Below are positions 32,177-42,244 of a DNA stretch of 64,000 nucleotides, in pieces. The position numbers and the translations under genes are program-made. Where the stretch lies: the NCBI RefSeq assembly GCF_900149695.1, contig NZ_LT703003.1:1116001-1180000 (forward strand), given 5' to 3'. The notes beneath the pieces are model-generated. The model was not told where the DNA came from. It worked only from the letters and a program-made list of their open reading frames with translations, and searched no databases. The stretch is from Anderseniella sp. Alg231-50. Its GTDB lineage: Bacteria; Pseudomonadota; Alphaproteobacteria; Rhizobiales; Aestuariivirgaceae. Each line of letters starts with the position of its first letter. Position 1 is the stretch's first letter.

Positions 32177-34429
32177 TTATTGAGCCGGGGCCGGCAGGCG
32201 GCCCAGGATGATTTGTGGAAGTTTCTGCAGTTCCTGGTCGGCACTCTGGCGCTTGCGGGCATCAACAATCCAGGCCGCAACCGGTTCCGGTGCAGATGTG
32301 CCGCCGGCGTCGAGTGCAGTGATGGCGGCACCCGGGCCGCCGGCGTCCAATGCCGTAACAGCAGATGCCAGATGCTCTGCCCAATTCCCGGTGCCGTCTA
32401 TCTTGCGGACTTTCACAACCGACGACAGCTTGCCGGTAATGGTGTTCCACCATCCCGACGTGCCCTCTGCCGCGGAACTTTCGGATGTCGCGGCCGCATC
32501 GAGGCCTGCCTTGAGCCCGGCAAGGTCCTGCTTCAACTGGTCGACAGTCTTGATGCCGGAAGCCGCGTTTGCGGAAAGTGACGGCAGGCTGAGTGTCAGA
32601 CCGGCGGTTTCTTCCAGCGCGCTCAACTCCGCCTGGTAGGGTTTGCCCTGGTTGACCATGTCCGACAGTGCTGCCAGCTGGGTGGCGATCCCGGTCGTGT
32701 CAATCCCTGGCGACTGCCGGGGAGCAGGTTTCGGGGCTGCAATCGCCGCCTTGAGCTGGTCCTCCAGCTTTTCCATTCGCGCCGTTGCCGCGGCGAGCTG
32801 GTCGCGCAGCGCGGCGACCTCGCCGGCAACCCTGTCGTCGGCTGGCTGTGCCTGTGCCGTTTCCAGCTTCCCGATCCGCTGCGCCAGTTCATCTAATTTC
32901 AGGTTAACGTCCGCCTGTCCGGCGCCGCCGCCGCTGCTTGCGGCTGTCTGCAGCGCTGTCTTGAGGTTGTCGACGGATTTGCGGACGTCAGCCATGCCGG
33001 TTTCGATTTCTCCGGTCTTTGCCGACAGTGCCTCAACCCCGGACCTGGCGGAACTGGCCGCCTCCGAGGCAGCCTTGATGGTTGCCAGCGTGTCTGCATC
33101 AGGTGCAGCAGTCTGGTTTCCGGCGTCGGCCAATTGCTGCTCAAGGCCACTGATCCTGTCGGTGAGCGATTTGGTCTGGTCAAGTGCGCTTGCGGCGGTT
33201 TCCGAGGCTGACTTTGCTGTACCAATCGCTTCCAGTGCCTGGCCTTCAATAGCGCCGACGTCGATCGCAGGTGCGGTGCCGCCAAACAGTCCCGCACCGT
33301 GTTCACGGTAAAGATAGCCGCCGACAGCGATGCCTGCGAGCAACGTCGCAACCAGGGCACCGGTGATGAGTTTTCCCTTGCCGGACGGTTTTCTGGCAGG
33401 CGCAGACGCGCCTGTTGCCTGCGCATCGGCAGGTTTTCCTTTTGACGTCTCACGCGTGGAAGCGGTGCCGGTGCCTTTGTCCTTATCGGCCGGTTTGGAT
33501 TTCTCCGTTGTCTTGCCGGTTACCGTTGCGTCGGGAGCTGCGCCGTCTTTCGGTGTTGGCTTGATCGTATCGGTGGACTTGACTTCCGTGGCCTTGGCAT
33601 CAATCACGGTAGGACGCGTGGATTTCTTGGCTTTGCGCGACGGAGTTTTTCGAGTTGCCATGGTTGCGCCTTTCCCCGGCGTAGCATTGTTGGTCGATTG
33701 GTTTGCTGCGGTATCGTCGATGATTTCCAGCATACTATCATCATTGGGTTTACCGGATACTACAACTGAAACATCGGGGCCGAGAGCGGAGCGGATCTTT
33801 TCAGCCACTGCCGGAGAAAGGCAAAAATGGGTGAGTTTTGCTGCTTCGGCCTGTAATTCCGACTGCTTGATGAGTTGCCCCCAGATATCCGCGGTGCGTG
33901 CCGAATACAGCACAACCGCCTCGGCTTTTCCCGAGCGGATGATCTTATTGGCGTTTGCCGGAAGTTGTCTGGCGGCGACGGCCTCATAAAGCTCAACCCG
34001 CTCGACGCTGAAGCCGTCCGCGCGCAGGTCTGCTGCAAGATCGCCGGACCGAATTTTTCCCGTCAGGTAGAGTATCGGCCCATCCGCCGGTTTCAGATCC
34101 TGTTTCACAAGGCCCTGCAACGCGATCAGATCGCCGTCGGACTGCCGAATGTCGGTGAAACCCAGTTCACCTGCCAACCTGGCCGATGCCGGGCCCACTG
34201 CAAACACAGGGGTAACCTTCAGTTTCTCCGGGATGCCGATGCCGGCCAGCGCAGTCAGGGCATTGGCGCTGGTCACTGCGATCGCCTGCCAGGACTTGTC
34301 GGGTGCGGCGGCGTCATCGTCAGTCTGGATGGTCAACAGCGGTACAACAGATGCTGTGTGGCCGTTTGCGGTCAGCCGGGCCTTCAGTTTTTCACCGTCC
34401 GATTGCGGTCTGGTAACGATCAGATGCAT
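32177..34429 (-). CDS. Uroporphyrinogen-III synthase fused to Mic60/mitofilin-like protein
   Basis: 750 residues in one uninterrupted frame. Residues 1-240 are HemD ([42 protein letters not shown]), which cyclises hydroxymethylbilane. Residues 257 onward begin MATRKTPSRKAKKS, the usual start of separate alphaproteobacterial Mic60 proteins, then a Thr/Lys-rich linker, a membrane helix at about 352-372, a coiled-coil region with repeated KLEDQL/SLEQQL, and the conserved mitofilin-like C-terminus. An internal Shine-Dalgarno (GGGGAAAGG) precedes the codon for Met257, so Mic60 could also be made alone. The start shares one base with the hemC stop. Confidence 0.88.
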   Translation of the reverse strand: MHLIVTRPQSDGEKLKARLTANGHTASVVPLLTIQTDDDAAAPDKSWQAIAVTSANALTALAGIGIPEKLKVTPVFAVGPASARLAGELGFTDIRQSDGDLIALQGLVKQDLKPADGPILYLTGKIRSGDLAADLRADGFSVERVELYEAVAARQLPANANKIIRSGKAEAVVLYSARTADIWGQLIKQSELQAEAAKLTHFCLSPAVAEKIRSALGPDVSVVVSGKPNDDSMLEIIDDTAANQSTNNATPGKGATMATRKTPSRKAKKSTRPTVIDAKATEVKSTDTIKPTPKDGAAPDATVTGKTTEKSKPADKDKGTGTASTRETSKGKPADAQATGASAPARKPSGKGKLITGALVATLLAGIAVGGYLYREHGAGLFGGTAPAIDVGAIEGQALEAIGTAKSASETAASALDQTKSLTDRISGLEQQLADAGNQTAAPDADTLATIKAASEAASSARSGVEALSAKTGEIETGMADVRKSVDNLKTALQTAASSGGGAGQADVNLKLDELAQRIGKLETAQAQPADDRVAGEVAALRDQLAAATARMEKLEDQLKAAIAAPKPAPRQSPGIDTTGIATQLAALSDMVNQGKPYQAELSALEETAGLTLSLPSLSANAASGIKTVDQLKQDLAGLKAGLDAAATSESSAAEGTSGWWNTITGKLSSVVKVRKIDGTGNWAEHLASAVTALDAGGPGAAITALDAGGTSAPEPVAAWIVDARKRQSADQELQKLPQIILGRLPAPAQ

Positions 34430-35349
34430 TACGACACCAGGTCTGCACCGGCCAGCGCCCTGATTTCCTTGGCAGCATCAAGCCCCATCCTGCCTGCTTC
34501 GCCGGCCTGACCGGAGCGGCTGGCACGAAACACTTTCTGCCCGTCCAGCGTCAGTGCCATGGCGTTGAATGAAACCACATTGCCCGCCAGCGTGGCGTGA
34601 CCGGCCAGCGGAGTGCGGCAGGAGCCGTCCAGCTCCGTCAAGAAGGCGCGTTCTGCTTCTATACAGATGCTGGTGTGCCGGTGGTTGAGCGGTTCCAGCA
34701 AGGCGCGCGAGCGCTCATTGCCGGACGCGATCTCTATGCCGATAGCACCTTGCGCGACGGCCGGCAGCATGATTTCAGGCGCAATGGCACTGGTTATGAG
34801 GTGCGTCATGCCGAGCCGGTTGAGCCCGGCGCAGGCCAGGAAAGTCGCGGCCGCCACGCCGTCCTCCAGCTTGCGCAGCCGTGTCTGGACATTTCCCCGG
34901 AACTGCACGATCTGAAGATCGGGGCGAATGTTCAGCAATTGCGCCGCCCGGCGTACAGATGAAGATCCGACGACTGCGCCTTCGGGCAGATCAGCAATGG
35001 ACTTGGCGACAGGCGACATGAAGGCATCACGCGGATCTTCCCGCTCCAGCAGGCAGCAGATCTCCAGGCCGTCCGGCAATTCGGCCGGCATGTCTTTCAT
35101 GGAATGAACCGCCATATCGATGCTGCCGTCGTGCAACTGCTCCTCAATTTCCTTTGTGAACAGGCCTTTGCCGCCGATTTCCGCCAGCGACCGGTTCTGA
35201 ATCTGGTCTCCGGTCGTCGAGATGACAATGATATCGATCAATGCCGGATCGAGATCATGCACCTGGCATAATCTGTCACGTGTCTCGTGGGCCTGCGCCA
35301 GGGCGAGTGGCGAGCCTCTTGTACCAATTTTGATGCGACCGGTTTGCAA
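34429..35349 (-). CDS. hemC: Hydroxymethylbilane synthase (porphobilinogen deaminase)
   Basis: About 306 residues from a TTG at 35349, chosen because family members start near the motif [19 protein letters not shown] and the length then equals the usual 305-310. A more distal TTG at 35445 would add 32 unusual residues. Conserved: [58 protein letters not shown] and the dipyrromethane-cofactor Cys in [12 protein letters not shown]. Polymerises four porphobilinogens. First gene of a hemC-hemD-mic60-hemY operon, divergent from tsaD. Confidence 0.94.
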   Translation of the reverse strand: MQTGRIKIGTRGSPLALAQAHETRDRLCQVHDLDPALIDIIVISTTGDQIQNRSLAEIGGKGLFTKEIEEQLHDGSIDMAVHSMKDMPAELPDGLEICCLLEREDPRDAFMSPVAKSIADLPEGAVVGSSSVRRAAQLLNIRPDLQIVQFRGNVQTRLRKLEDGVAAATFLACAGLNRLGMTHLITSAIAPEIMLPAVAQGAIGIEIASGNERSRALLEPLNHRHTSICIEAERAFLTELDGSCRTPLAGHATLAGNVVSFNAMALTLDGQKVFRASRSGQAGEAGRMGLDAAKEIRALAGADLVS

Positions 35350-35461
35350 GCGGATTACTTTCGGTGTTACAGGCAGGTTTGATCGGGCAATATACAAAAC
35401 CCGGGACAGTTCAGGGAAGGTCTGTAGCTTGGCTGGCGTCAACAATCAACAAACGCACTTA

Positions 35462-36526
35462 ATGCTTGGTATCGAAACTTCGTGTGACGAAACTGCGGCA
35501 TCTGTTGTCGCCCGCAAACCGGACGGTTCGGGTGAGATCGTGTCGAGTGTGGTGTTGTCCCAGACGGCGCTGCATGCGCCTTACGGTGGTGTTGTGCCTG
35601 AAATCGCCGCCCGTTCGCATCTGGCACATCTTGACCGGCTGGTTGAACAGGCGATGAGCGAGGCAGACTGCAGCTATGACGATCTGTCCGGCATTGCCGC
35701 GACAGCAGGGCCGGGCCTGATAGGCGGCGTGCTGACCGGCCTGATGACGGCAAAGGCGCTCGCCCTTGCGACCGGCAAGCCGTTTTACGGCATCAATCAC
35801 CTGGAAGGCCACGCCCTGACGCCCGGCCTGACCGAAGGCCTGCGTCCACCTTACCTGATGCTGCTGGTTTCAGGGGGGCATACCCAGCTGGTGAGTGTCG
35901 ACGATGTCGGGCAGTACACTCGCCTTGGAACCACCATAGATGACGCCCTTGGAGAGGCTTTCGACAAGACGGCAAAATTGCTCGACCTGGGATATCCCGG
36001 TGGCCCGGCAGTGGAGGCCGCTGCTGCTCACGGTAATCCACGGCGGTTCAAGTTTCCTGTGCCGATGAAGGGCCGGGACGACTGCAATTTTTCATTCTCC
36101 GGCCTCAAGACGGCTGTTCGCCAGGCAGCTACGTCGATACAACCGCTTGCTGCAGCAGATGTGGCGGATATCTGCGCTGCCTTTCAAGAGGCGGCCTGTG
36201 CAGCAGTGGCTGACCGTGTGCAGCGCGCGATGGTCCGGTTTGAGGAAATGCACGGCGGTTTGCAGCATCGCGTGCTGGTCGCATCCGGAGGTGTCGCAGC
36301 CAATCTGGCATTGCGCGAGTGCCTCGACCGCTGCTGCGCCGAGGCGCGTTTCAGCCTGAGCGTGCCGCCGGTTGACCTGTGTACCGACAATGCGGCGATG
36401 ATCGCCTGGGCCGGGCTTGAGAATGCCGTCAGGCGGGATCCTGACGCGTTTGCACTGTCGGCGCGGGCGCGCTGGCCGCTGGATGCGGATGCCGAGCCGC
36501 AACCGTTCGCCGGGGTCAAGGCATGA
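35462..36526 (+). CDS. tsaD: tRNA N6-adenosine threonylcarbamoyltransferase TsaD
   Basis: 354 residues from ATG 35462 ([16 protein letters not shown]); a TTG at 35429 could extend it by 11 residues. ASKHA fold with metal-binding His in [42 protein letters not shown] and [12 protein letters not shown]. Forms t6A37 in ANN-decoding tRNAs together with TsaB and TsaE. The divergent partner is hemC, and the gpsA start overlaps its stop by 4 nt. Confidence 0.95.
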   Translation: MLGIETSCDETAASVVARKPDGSGEIVSSVVLSQTALHAPYGGVVPEIAARSHLAHLDRLVEQAMSEADCSYDDLSGIAATAGPGLIGGVLTGLMTAKALALATGKPFYGINHLEGHALTPGLTEGLRPPYLMLLVSGGHTQLVSVDDVGQYTRLGTTIDDALGEAFDKTAKLLDLGYPGGPAVEAAAAHGNPRRFKFPVPMKGRDDCNFSFSGLKTAVRQAATSIQPLAAADVADICAAFQEAACAAVADRVQRAMVRFEEMHGGLQHRVLVASGGVAANLALRECLDRCCAEARFSLSVPPVDLCTDNAAMIAWAGLENAVRRDPDAFALSARARWPLDADAEPQPFAGVKA

Positions 36527-37527
36527 CAACAAAACAGTTTTCGACAGCATGGGTGATTGGTGCCGGTGCATGGGGGACCGCGCTGGCAACCATGTGCGTA
36601 CGTGCCGGCCTGCAAACCACCTTGTGGTGCCGGTCCGCCGAACTGGCAGACGCCATTACCGCTGACCGGGAGAACAAGAATTACCTGCCGGGCCATCATT
36701 TGCCGGACGAATTGCTGGTTACAGCGGACTTGTCCGGCGTGACCGGCGGTGAACTGCTGATCCTTGCAACACCTGCACAAGCGACCCGCGAGGTTGTGGC
36801 AAAGCTGCGCAGGCACATCAGCGAACCAGCCCCGTTAATCGTCACGGCAAAGGGGCTTGAGCGCGACAGCAACAAGTTTCTGACAGACGTGGTCCAGGAG
36901 GGTTCCGGCCTGCAGCCATTCGTGTTGTCAGGTCCCAGCTTTGCCGCCGACGTCGTCGCCGGACTGCCGACGGCCATCACGCTGGCGGGTGAAGATACCC
37001 GCCAGACTTCGGCCATTGCCCATGCGCTCAGCACCCGGTCATTCAGGATCTATGTGTCCGCCGACATGAAGGGCGTGCAGATCGGCGGCGCAGTGAAGAA
37101 CGTGCTGGCGATAGCGGTCGGTATCTGCGCCGGCAAGGGTCTCGGCGCATCCGCACAGGCGGCGTTGCTTGCGCGGTCATTTGCCGAATTGCGAAGGCTG
37201 GCGGAAGCGCTCGGTGCGCAATCTGAAACCCTGTTCGGCCTGTCAGGGCTAGGTGACCTGGTGCTGACGAGCTCAAGCACCCAGTCGCGTAATTTTTCAC
37301 TTGGTGTCGAACTGGGCAAGGGTGTTGATCTTCAGACCATTCTTGCGTCGCGCACTGCGGTGTCGGAGGGCGTGCACACGGCAGGCGTCGTGTGCGCCAT
37401 TGCTGCTGCCCACAATATTGAAATGCCGGTTTGTGAAGCCGTGGCGAGGATTGTATCCGGCAGCGCAAATGTGGATGATGAAATAATTCAACTCATGTCC
37501 CGTCCGTTGCGGGCCGAACACGACTAG
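36523..37527 (+). CDS. gpsA: NAD(P)-dependent glycerol-3-phosphate dehydrogenase
   Basis: 334 residues. Rossmann motif [54 protein letters not shown], catalytic region [14 protein letters not shown] and [12 protein letters not shown] are all in place. Makes sn-glycerol 3-phosphate for phospholipids. Overlaps tsaD (ATGA). The TAG stop at 37525-37527 is part of the terminal inverted repeat of the MITE-like element that follows, so the element may have set the current C-terminus. Confidence 0.95.
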   Translation: MTTKQFSTAWVIGAGAWGTALATMCVRAGLQTTLWCRSAELADAITADRENKNYLPGHHLPDELLVTADLSGVTGGELLILATPAQATREVVAKLRRHISEPAPLIVTAKGLERDSNKFLTDVVQEGSGLQPFVLSGPSFAADVVAGLPTAITLAGEDTRQTSAIAHALSTRSFRIYVSADMKGVQIGGAVKNVLAIAVGICAGKGLGASAQAALLARSFAELRRLAEALGAQSETLFGLSGLGDLVLTSSSTQSRNFSLGVELGKGVDLQTILASRTAVSEGVHTAGVVCAIAAAHNIEMPVCEAVARIVSGSANVDDEIIQLMSRPLRAEHD

Positions 37528-37791
37528 AGCATGATCCACCTAAATTGGAGCATTTGATGGAGCCAAATCAGCTCATTCGGATAGGCGCAAAGTGCGGCGC
37601 GATGCTGTGCATCGGGCAAGCTTTGCAACAACGCCGATGGGCTGATCTGGCCCACCAAAGGCCGGTTTTTCACGCTCGCCGGATTGCGTTACGGTCCCCT
37701 TGTGGTCAACCAGACCACGGCGGGAACCGTGCCTTACCAGCAAACGCGAAAAATCGGTCAAATGTTTCAATTTAGGTGGTTCATGCTCTAG
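37524..37791. mobile_element. MITE-like element with 34-bp terminal inverted repeats
   Basis: 268 bp. The left end 37524-37557 and the right end 37758-37791 are inverted copies of each other, starting CTAGAGCATGA and differing at about three positions. The interior has no coding potential. Both ends carry CTAG, which may be the target duplication or part of the repeat. The CTAGAGCATGA core resembles widespread Hyphomicrobiales intergenic palindromes. It fills the gap between gpsA and the EVE gene. Confidence 0.75.
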
Positions 37792-37836
37792 GGTCGCGAC
37801 CCTGAGAATAATGTCTGACAAATGAAATGAGGGATC

Positions 37837-38271
37837 ATGGCTTACTGGTTGTTCAAATCCGAACCGTTCAAATTTTCATGGGAGATGCTGAAGGCGGTAG
37901 GTGATGCGGGTGAAGAATGGGACGGTATCCGCAACTATCAGGCGCGCAACAACATGCGCGCCATGCAGTTGGGTGACCTGGGCTTTTTCTACCATTCCAA
38001 CGAGGGCCTGAACGTCGTCGGCATTTGCGAAGTCTGTGCATTGATACATCCTGATTCCACCACCGACGACGAGCGCTGGGAGTGTGTGGATGTCAAGGCG
38101 GTCATGGACATGCCGAACCCGGTTTCCCTGGCTGATGTGAAGGCCAATCCCAAGCTTGAGAAAATGTCCCTGGTGACATCAATGCGGCTGTCGGTTCAGC
38201 CGGTTCTTCACGATGAATGGCTGGAGGTGTGCCGCATGGGCGGGTTGACGTCGCCACCGCTCAGCAAGTGA
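37837..38271 (+). CDS. EVE domain-containing protein
   Basis: 144 residues. The EVE/PUA-like pattern is complete: MAYWLFKSEPFKFSWEML, EWDGIRNYQARNNMRAMQLGDLGFFYHSN, VVGICEVC, HPD and the closing VTSMRLSVQPV. EVE domains recognise modified bases in nucleic acids. A methyltransferase gene overlaps its stop (GTGA), which is a common genomic partnership. Confidence 0.92.
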   Translation: MAYWLFKSEPFKFSWEMLKAVGDAGEEWDGIRNYQARNNMRAMQLGDLGFFYHSNEGLNVVGICEVCALIHPDSTTDDERWECVDVKAVMDMPNPVSLADVKANPKLEKMSLVTSMRLSVQPVLHDEWLEVCRMGGLTSPPLSK

Positions 38272-38921
38272 CCGGTATTGCTCACCGGCACGATTTCATT
38301 GTCGCCAATACCAGACTGATGCCGGTGCCGCTGGTGCCGGAAATCGCCCTGCATGTCGCCCATGAGGCGGTGCCTTTATGGCACAAGACTGAAGAAGAAC
38401 TGGGCGAGATGGGCCTGCCGCCGCCATTCTGGGCGTTTGCCTGGGCGGGAGGTCAGGCGCTTGCCCGCTATATTCTGGACAATCCTGAAACCGTGCATGG
38501 CAAGACGGTACTGGACCTTGCGTCGGGCTCGGGCCTGGTCGGTATTGCCGCCATGAAGGCGGGAGCTGCGAGCGTGACTGCGGCTGACATTGATGGTTTC
38601 GCACTGGCAGCAATCAGCATCAACGCTGCAGCCAACAAGGCTGCTGTCACATCGTGTGGTGATGACATGCTGGACGCATCGCCGCCGGATGTTGACGCCA
38701 TTCTTGTCGGCGACCTGTTTTACGAGAAGTCCGTGGCCAGCAGGCTGGCGAGCTGGCTCGAAACGGCGACTGAACAGGGGGTTGATGTCCTGATCGGCGA
38801 TCCGGGCAGGTCGTATCTGCCGCGAGACAGGCTGGTTTCCTGCGCGTCTTATGATGTGCCCGTCACCCGCGATCTCGAGGATGCGGAGATCAAGAACAGC
38901 AAGGTCTGGCGATTTGCCTGA
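38268..38921 (+). CDS. Class I SAM methyltransferase (ETFB-lysine/Nnt1-like, COG3897)
   Basis: 217 residues from GTG 38268, which overlaps the EVE stop; ATG 38217 is the alternative start. Motif I VLDLASGSGLVGIAAMKAGA, then VTAADIDGFALAAISINAAAN, AILVGDLFYE and the distinctive GDPGRSYLPRDRL of the ETFB lysine methyltransferase/COG3897 group. Likely a protein-lysine methyltransferase, with electron-transfer flavoprotein beta a candidate target by family analogy. Confidence 0.82.
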   Translation: MTGIAHRHDFIVANTRLMPVPLVPEIALHVAHEAVPLWHKTEEELGEMGLPPPFWAFAWAGGQALARYILDNPETVHGKTVLDLASGSGLVGIAAMKAGAASVTAADIDGFALAAISINAAANKAAVTSCGDDMLDASPPDVDAILVGDLFYEKSVASRLASWLETATEQGVDVLIGDPGRSYLPRDRLVSCASYDVPVTRDLEDAEIKNSKVWRFA

Positions 38922-39039
38922 TACAAGGTCCCGCCTCCGGTTCATCTAGAACGGAAGACGCATTGCCCTCAAGCAATGTACTTCGCATAATGCAGAAAAT
39001 TTCGCGCACGCATATGACTTGGTAGGGAGAACAGCGCTC

Positions 39040-40989
39040 ATGTCCGGAAAAACATACAAGGTCCAGGCCGCCTGGAAAAAGAATGCCCTCGTTGACAATG
39101 ACGGCTATCTGAAAATGTACAAGCAGTCGGTCAAGGACCCTGACAAGTTCTGGGGCAGGCACGGCAAGCGCATCGACTGGTTCAAGCCGTTCAAGAAGGT
39201 CAAGAACACCAGCTATACCGGCAACGTGTCGATCAAGTGGTTCGAGGATGGCGTCACCAATGTCTGCTATAACTGCGTTGACCGGCACCTGAAGAAGCGG
39301 GGCAACCAGACGGCTATCATCTGGGAAGGCGACAATCCGTTCGACGACAAGAAGATCACCTATAACGAGCTCTACGAGCAGGTCTGCCGGCTGTCCAACG
39401 TGATGAAGGCGAACGGCGTGAAAAAGGGTGACCGCGTCACCATTTACATGCCGATGATCCCGGAAGCAGCCTACGCCATGCTGGCCTGCGCACGTATCGG
39501 GGCCATTCATTCAATTGTGTTTGCCGGGTTTTCGCCGGATGCGCTGGCCGGCAGAATTGTCGACTGCAAGTCGACGTTTGTAATTACTGCGGATGAGGGC
39601 CTGCGCGGCGGCAAGCCGGTCCCGCTGAAAGCCAACACTGACAAGGCCATCGAGATTGCCACCAAGGGCGGCGTCAAGGTCAAAAAAGTGCTGGTGGTAC
39701 GCCGCACAGGCGGCCAGATCGGCTGGGTTGAAGGCCGCGATGTCTGGTATCATTCGGCCGTGGTGGCGGCCAAGCCTGTTTGCCCGCCAGAAAAAATGAA
39801 GGCGGAAGACCCGCTGTTCATTCTCTATACGTCAGGTTCTACCGGCCAGCCCAAGGGTGTCTTGCATACGACCGGGGGTTATCTCGTGTGGGCCTCGATG
39901 ACCCACGAGTATGTCTTCGATTACCACAAGGATGACGTCTACTGGTGCACCGCCGATATCGGCTGGGTTACCGGACACAGCTATGTTGTCTACGGGCCGC
40001 TGGCCAATGGTGCGATTTCGCTGATGTTTGAAGGTGTGCCGACCTATCCCGACGCCGGCCGGTTCTGGGATATCTGCGACAAGCACAAGGTCAATATCTT
40101 TTATACCGCGCCAACCGCAATTCGGGCGCTCATGGGGGCAGGCGACGATTTTGTAAACCGGGCATCGCTGAAAGACCTGCGGCTGCTCGGCTCGGTAGGA
40201 GAACCGATAAACCCGGAAGCATGGGAATGGTACTATAACGCCGTCGGCAAGAAGAAATGCCCGATCGTGGATACCTGGTGGCAAACTGAAACCGGCGGCA
40301 TCATGATTACGCCGCTGGCGGGCGCAACCAATCTGAAGCCGGGCTCGGCCACACGGCCGTTCTTCGGCGTGCAGCCGCAACTGGTCGACAATGAGGGCGG
40401 TGTTCTGGACGGGGTGACGGACGGCAATCTGTGCCTGACCGATTCATGGCCCGGCCAGATGCGCACCATCTATGGCGATCACAAACGCTTCATTCAAACC
40501 TATTTCTCCACCTACAAGGGCAAGTACTTCACTGGTGACGGATGCCGGCGCGACAAGGACGGTTACTACTGGATCACCGGTCGTGTGGATGACGTGATCA
40601 ACGTGTCCGGACACCGTATGGGCACGGCGGAAGTCGAATCGGCACTGGTTGCCCATGACGCGGTTTCGGAAGCCGCAGTGGTTGGTTACCCGCACGATAT
40701 CAAGGGGCAGGGCATCTACTGCTACGTAACCCTGATGGCGGGACAGGCACCGTCGGATGACCTGAAAAAACAGTTGGTCGGTCACGTACGTTCGGAAATC
40801 GGGCCAATCGCATCACCCGACAAGATTCAGTTTTCACCCGGATTGCCGAAGACCAGGTCCGGCAAGATCATGCGGCGAATTCTGCGCAAGATTGCCGAGG
40901 ATGATTTCTCAAGCCTGGGCGACACGTCCACGCTGGCGGAACCTGCAGTGGTGGATGATCTGATCGAGAACCGGCAGAATCGCACATAA
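39040..40989 (+). CDS. acs: Acetyl-CoA synthetase
   Basis: 649 residues from ATG 39040 with TAGGGAGA upstream; the frame is open from 39019. The AMP-forming acyl-CoA synthetase motifs are all visible: [50 protein letters not shown] and the C-terminal [11 protein letters not shown], whose Lys is the acetylation-controlled residue. Converts acetate, ATP and CoA to acetyl-CoA, feeding the ethylmalonyl-CoA pathway encoded further right. A hairpin lies 26 nt after the stop. Confidence 0.95.
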   Translation: MSGKTYKVQAAWKKNALVDNDGYLKMYKQSVKDPDKFWGRHGKRIDWFKPFKKVKNTSYTGNVSIKWFEDGVTNVCYNCVDRHLKKRGNQTAIIWEGDNPFDDKKITYNELYEQVCRLSNVMKANGVKKGDRVTIYMPMIPEAAYAMLACARIGAIHSIVFAGFSPDALAGRIVDCKSTFVITADEGLRGGKPVPLKANTDKAIEIATKGGVKVKKVLVVRRTGGQIGWVEGRDVWYHSAVVAAKPVCPPEKMKAEDPLFILYTSGSTGQPKGVLHTTGGYLVWASMTHEYVFDYHKDDVYWCTADIGWVTGHSYVVYGPLANGAISLMFEGVPTYPDAGRFWDICDKHKVNIFYTAPTAIRALMGAGDDFVNRASLKDLRLLGSVGEPINPEAWEWYYNAVGKKKCPIVDTWWQTETGGIMITPLAGATNLKPGSATRPFFGVQPQLVDNEGGVLDGVTDGNLCLTDSWPGQMRTIYGDHKRFIQTYFSTYKGKYFTGDGCRRDKDGYYWITGRVDDVINVSGHRMGTAEVESALVAHDAVSEAAVVGYPHDIKGQGIYCYVTLMAGQAPSDDLKKQLVGHVRSEIGPIASPDKIQFSPGLPKTRSGKIMRRILRKIAEDDFSSLGDTSTLAEPAVVDDLIENRQNRT

Positions 40990-41014
40990 CCGGCGTGAAA
41001 AGCAGAAGTGGCAG

Positions 41015-41039
41015 TCATCGGGTGTCGTCCACCCGATGA
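41015..41039 (+). terminator. Hairpin after acs, possible terminator
   Basis: Perfect 10-bp stem TCATCGGGTG / CACCCGATGA with loop TCGTC. No U-tract follows, so it may be a processing or factor-assisted stop rather than a classic intrinsic terminator. A second small hairpin GTTCAC/GTGAAC lies 27 nt further on. Confidence 0.45.
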
Positions 41040-41151
41040 TGGCCAGCTGGCCTGCGTCAATTCCGTTCACGTTCTGGTGAACTGCCGACTGTTGATTTGC
41101 ATGGCAAATTCAAGGATATTACGCGGCGAGAAGTTGAGGAGTTTTTCTCAC

Positions 41152-41532
41152 ATGTATCGAGGCCTTCTATCCCGCATGCTGGTTGCTGCGCTGCTCATAG
41201 CAGTGATTGCAAAGCCGTGCCTGGGGCTTCTGGTCGATACGGTACATGCATCCGATATTTCGATAGCTGTGTCGGATGACAATGCAGTCAGCGAGAACAG
41301 CGAATCTGCGTGCACGGACATATGCCTGAGTGCGCGTGTTGAAGAAAACGACGCGTTTGTGTTGCCCGCCAGCACTTTCGCGTCCGACGGTGACGACTGG
41401 GCCGGACTCAAGGCGCAACTGGTCATCTCGCTGCCGTATCTGTCACACCAGGTTACAACGGATTTCTCATCCCAACTTGTAGCTCCCAATGTGCGCGAGC
41501 GATTGGCAGTTCTAAGCCGTTTTTTGCTTTGA
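41152..41532 (+). CDS. Small exported or membrane-anchored protein of unknown function
   Basis: 126 residues from ATG 41152, chosen for GAGGAG about 12 nt upstream and the hydrophobic leader MYRGLLSRMLVAALLIAVIAKPCLG; the open frame begins at 41008. The remainder is acidic and Ser-rich with a CTDIC pair in ESACTDICLSARVEENDAF, and ends in a short hydrophobic tail SRFLL. No family recognised. Located 94 bp before the YkuD transpeptidase gene on the same strand, possibly cotranscribed. Confidence 0.55.
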   Translation: MYRGLLSRMLVAALLIAVIAKPCLGLLVDTVHASDISIAVSDDNAVSENSESACTDICLSARVEENDAFVLPASTFASDGDDWAGLKAQLVISLPYLSHQVTTDFSSQLVAPNVRERLAVLSRFLL

Positions 41533-41626
41533 AAACTGCTGCTTGACCCTTTGTCACGCCACTCTCGAACTTGTAGAGTGGTCTTCAATCGAATCACTGT
41601 TCATCTGAACATGCAAACAGGAGACC

Positions 41627-42244
41627 ATGAAAATGGATCGCCGCACATTCATATCAAGCCTGGCAGCCCTTGCTGCCACCACTACCGGCGCACTTGCTGA
41701 AAGCCGGACACATTTCAATTTCAACAACAATGGCGGGCGCCGCAGCAGCACGGGCGGGAGTTTCTTCAGCCGCGCAAGGTATCGCGGCAAACAGACCGTC
41801 AGTTACAGGACAACTGAAAAACCGGGCACGATCATTGTCAGCACGCGCAAACGCAAGCTGTACTTCGTGCTCGCCGACAACAAGGCCATAGAGTATGGCG
41901 TGGGCGTTGGCCGCCAGGGCTTCACATGGACCGGTGCCGCGCGTATTGCACGCAAGGCTGAGTGGCCGGCCTGGCATCCGCCGAAAGAAATGATCGAGCG
42001 TGAAAAGAAGAAATACGGCCGTACCTTGCCGGCGCGCATGGAAGGCGGACCAAACAATCCGCTTGGTGCACGGGCCTTGTACCTGTTCCAGGGCGGCAGG
42101 GACACGCTGTACCGGATTCACGGTACCAACGCACCAGCCAGCATTGGAACCGCGCAGTCTTCCGGATGTATTCGCATGCTGAACGAAGAGGTCATTGATC
42201 TGCACAAGCGGGTCAAAATCGGCGCCAAGGTAATCGTCAGCTGA
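41627..42244 (+). CDS. L,D-transpeptidase (YkuD/ErfK family)
   Basis: 205 residues. The leader MKMDRRTFISSLAALAATTTGALA resembles a Tat or Sec signal (RRTFI). The YkuD domain spans about 60-205: GTIIVSTRKRKLYFVL, then the catalytic motif HGTNAPASIGTAQSSGCIRM with the nucleophilic Cys. Cross-links peptidoglycan meso-DAP residues or anchors outer-membrane proteins in the periplasm. Such short single-domain versions occur in many copies in Hyphomicrobiales. Followed by a strong terminator. Confidence 0.92.
   Translation: MKMDRRTFISSLAALAATTTGALAESRTHFNFNNNGGRRSSTGGSFFSRARYRGKQTVSYRTTEKPGTIIVSTRKRKLYFVLADNKAIEYGVGVGRQGFTWTGAARIARKAEWPAWHPPKEMIEREKKKYGRTLPARMEGGPNNPLGARALYLFQGGRDTLYRIHGTNAPASIGTAQSSGCIRMLNEEVIDLHKRVKIGAKVIVS

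Noticed and set aside
37545-37775. Open frames inside the MITE-like element as transposase remnants
   Set aside because: No DDE or other transposase motif in either strand.
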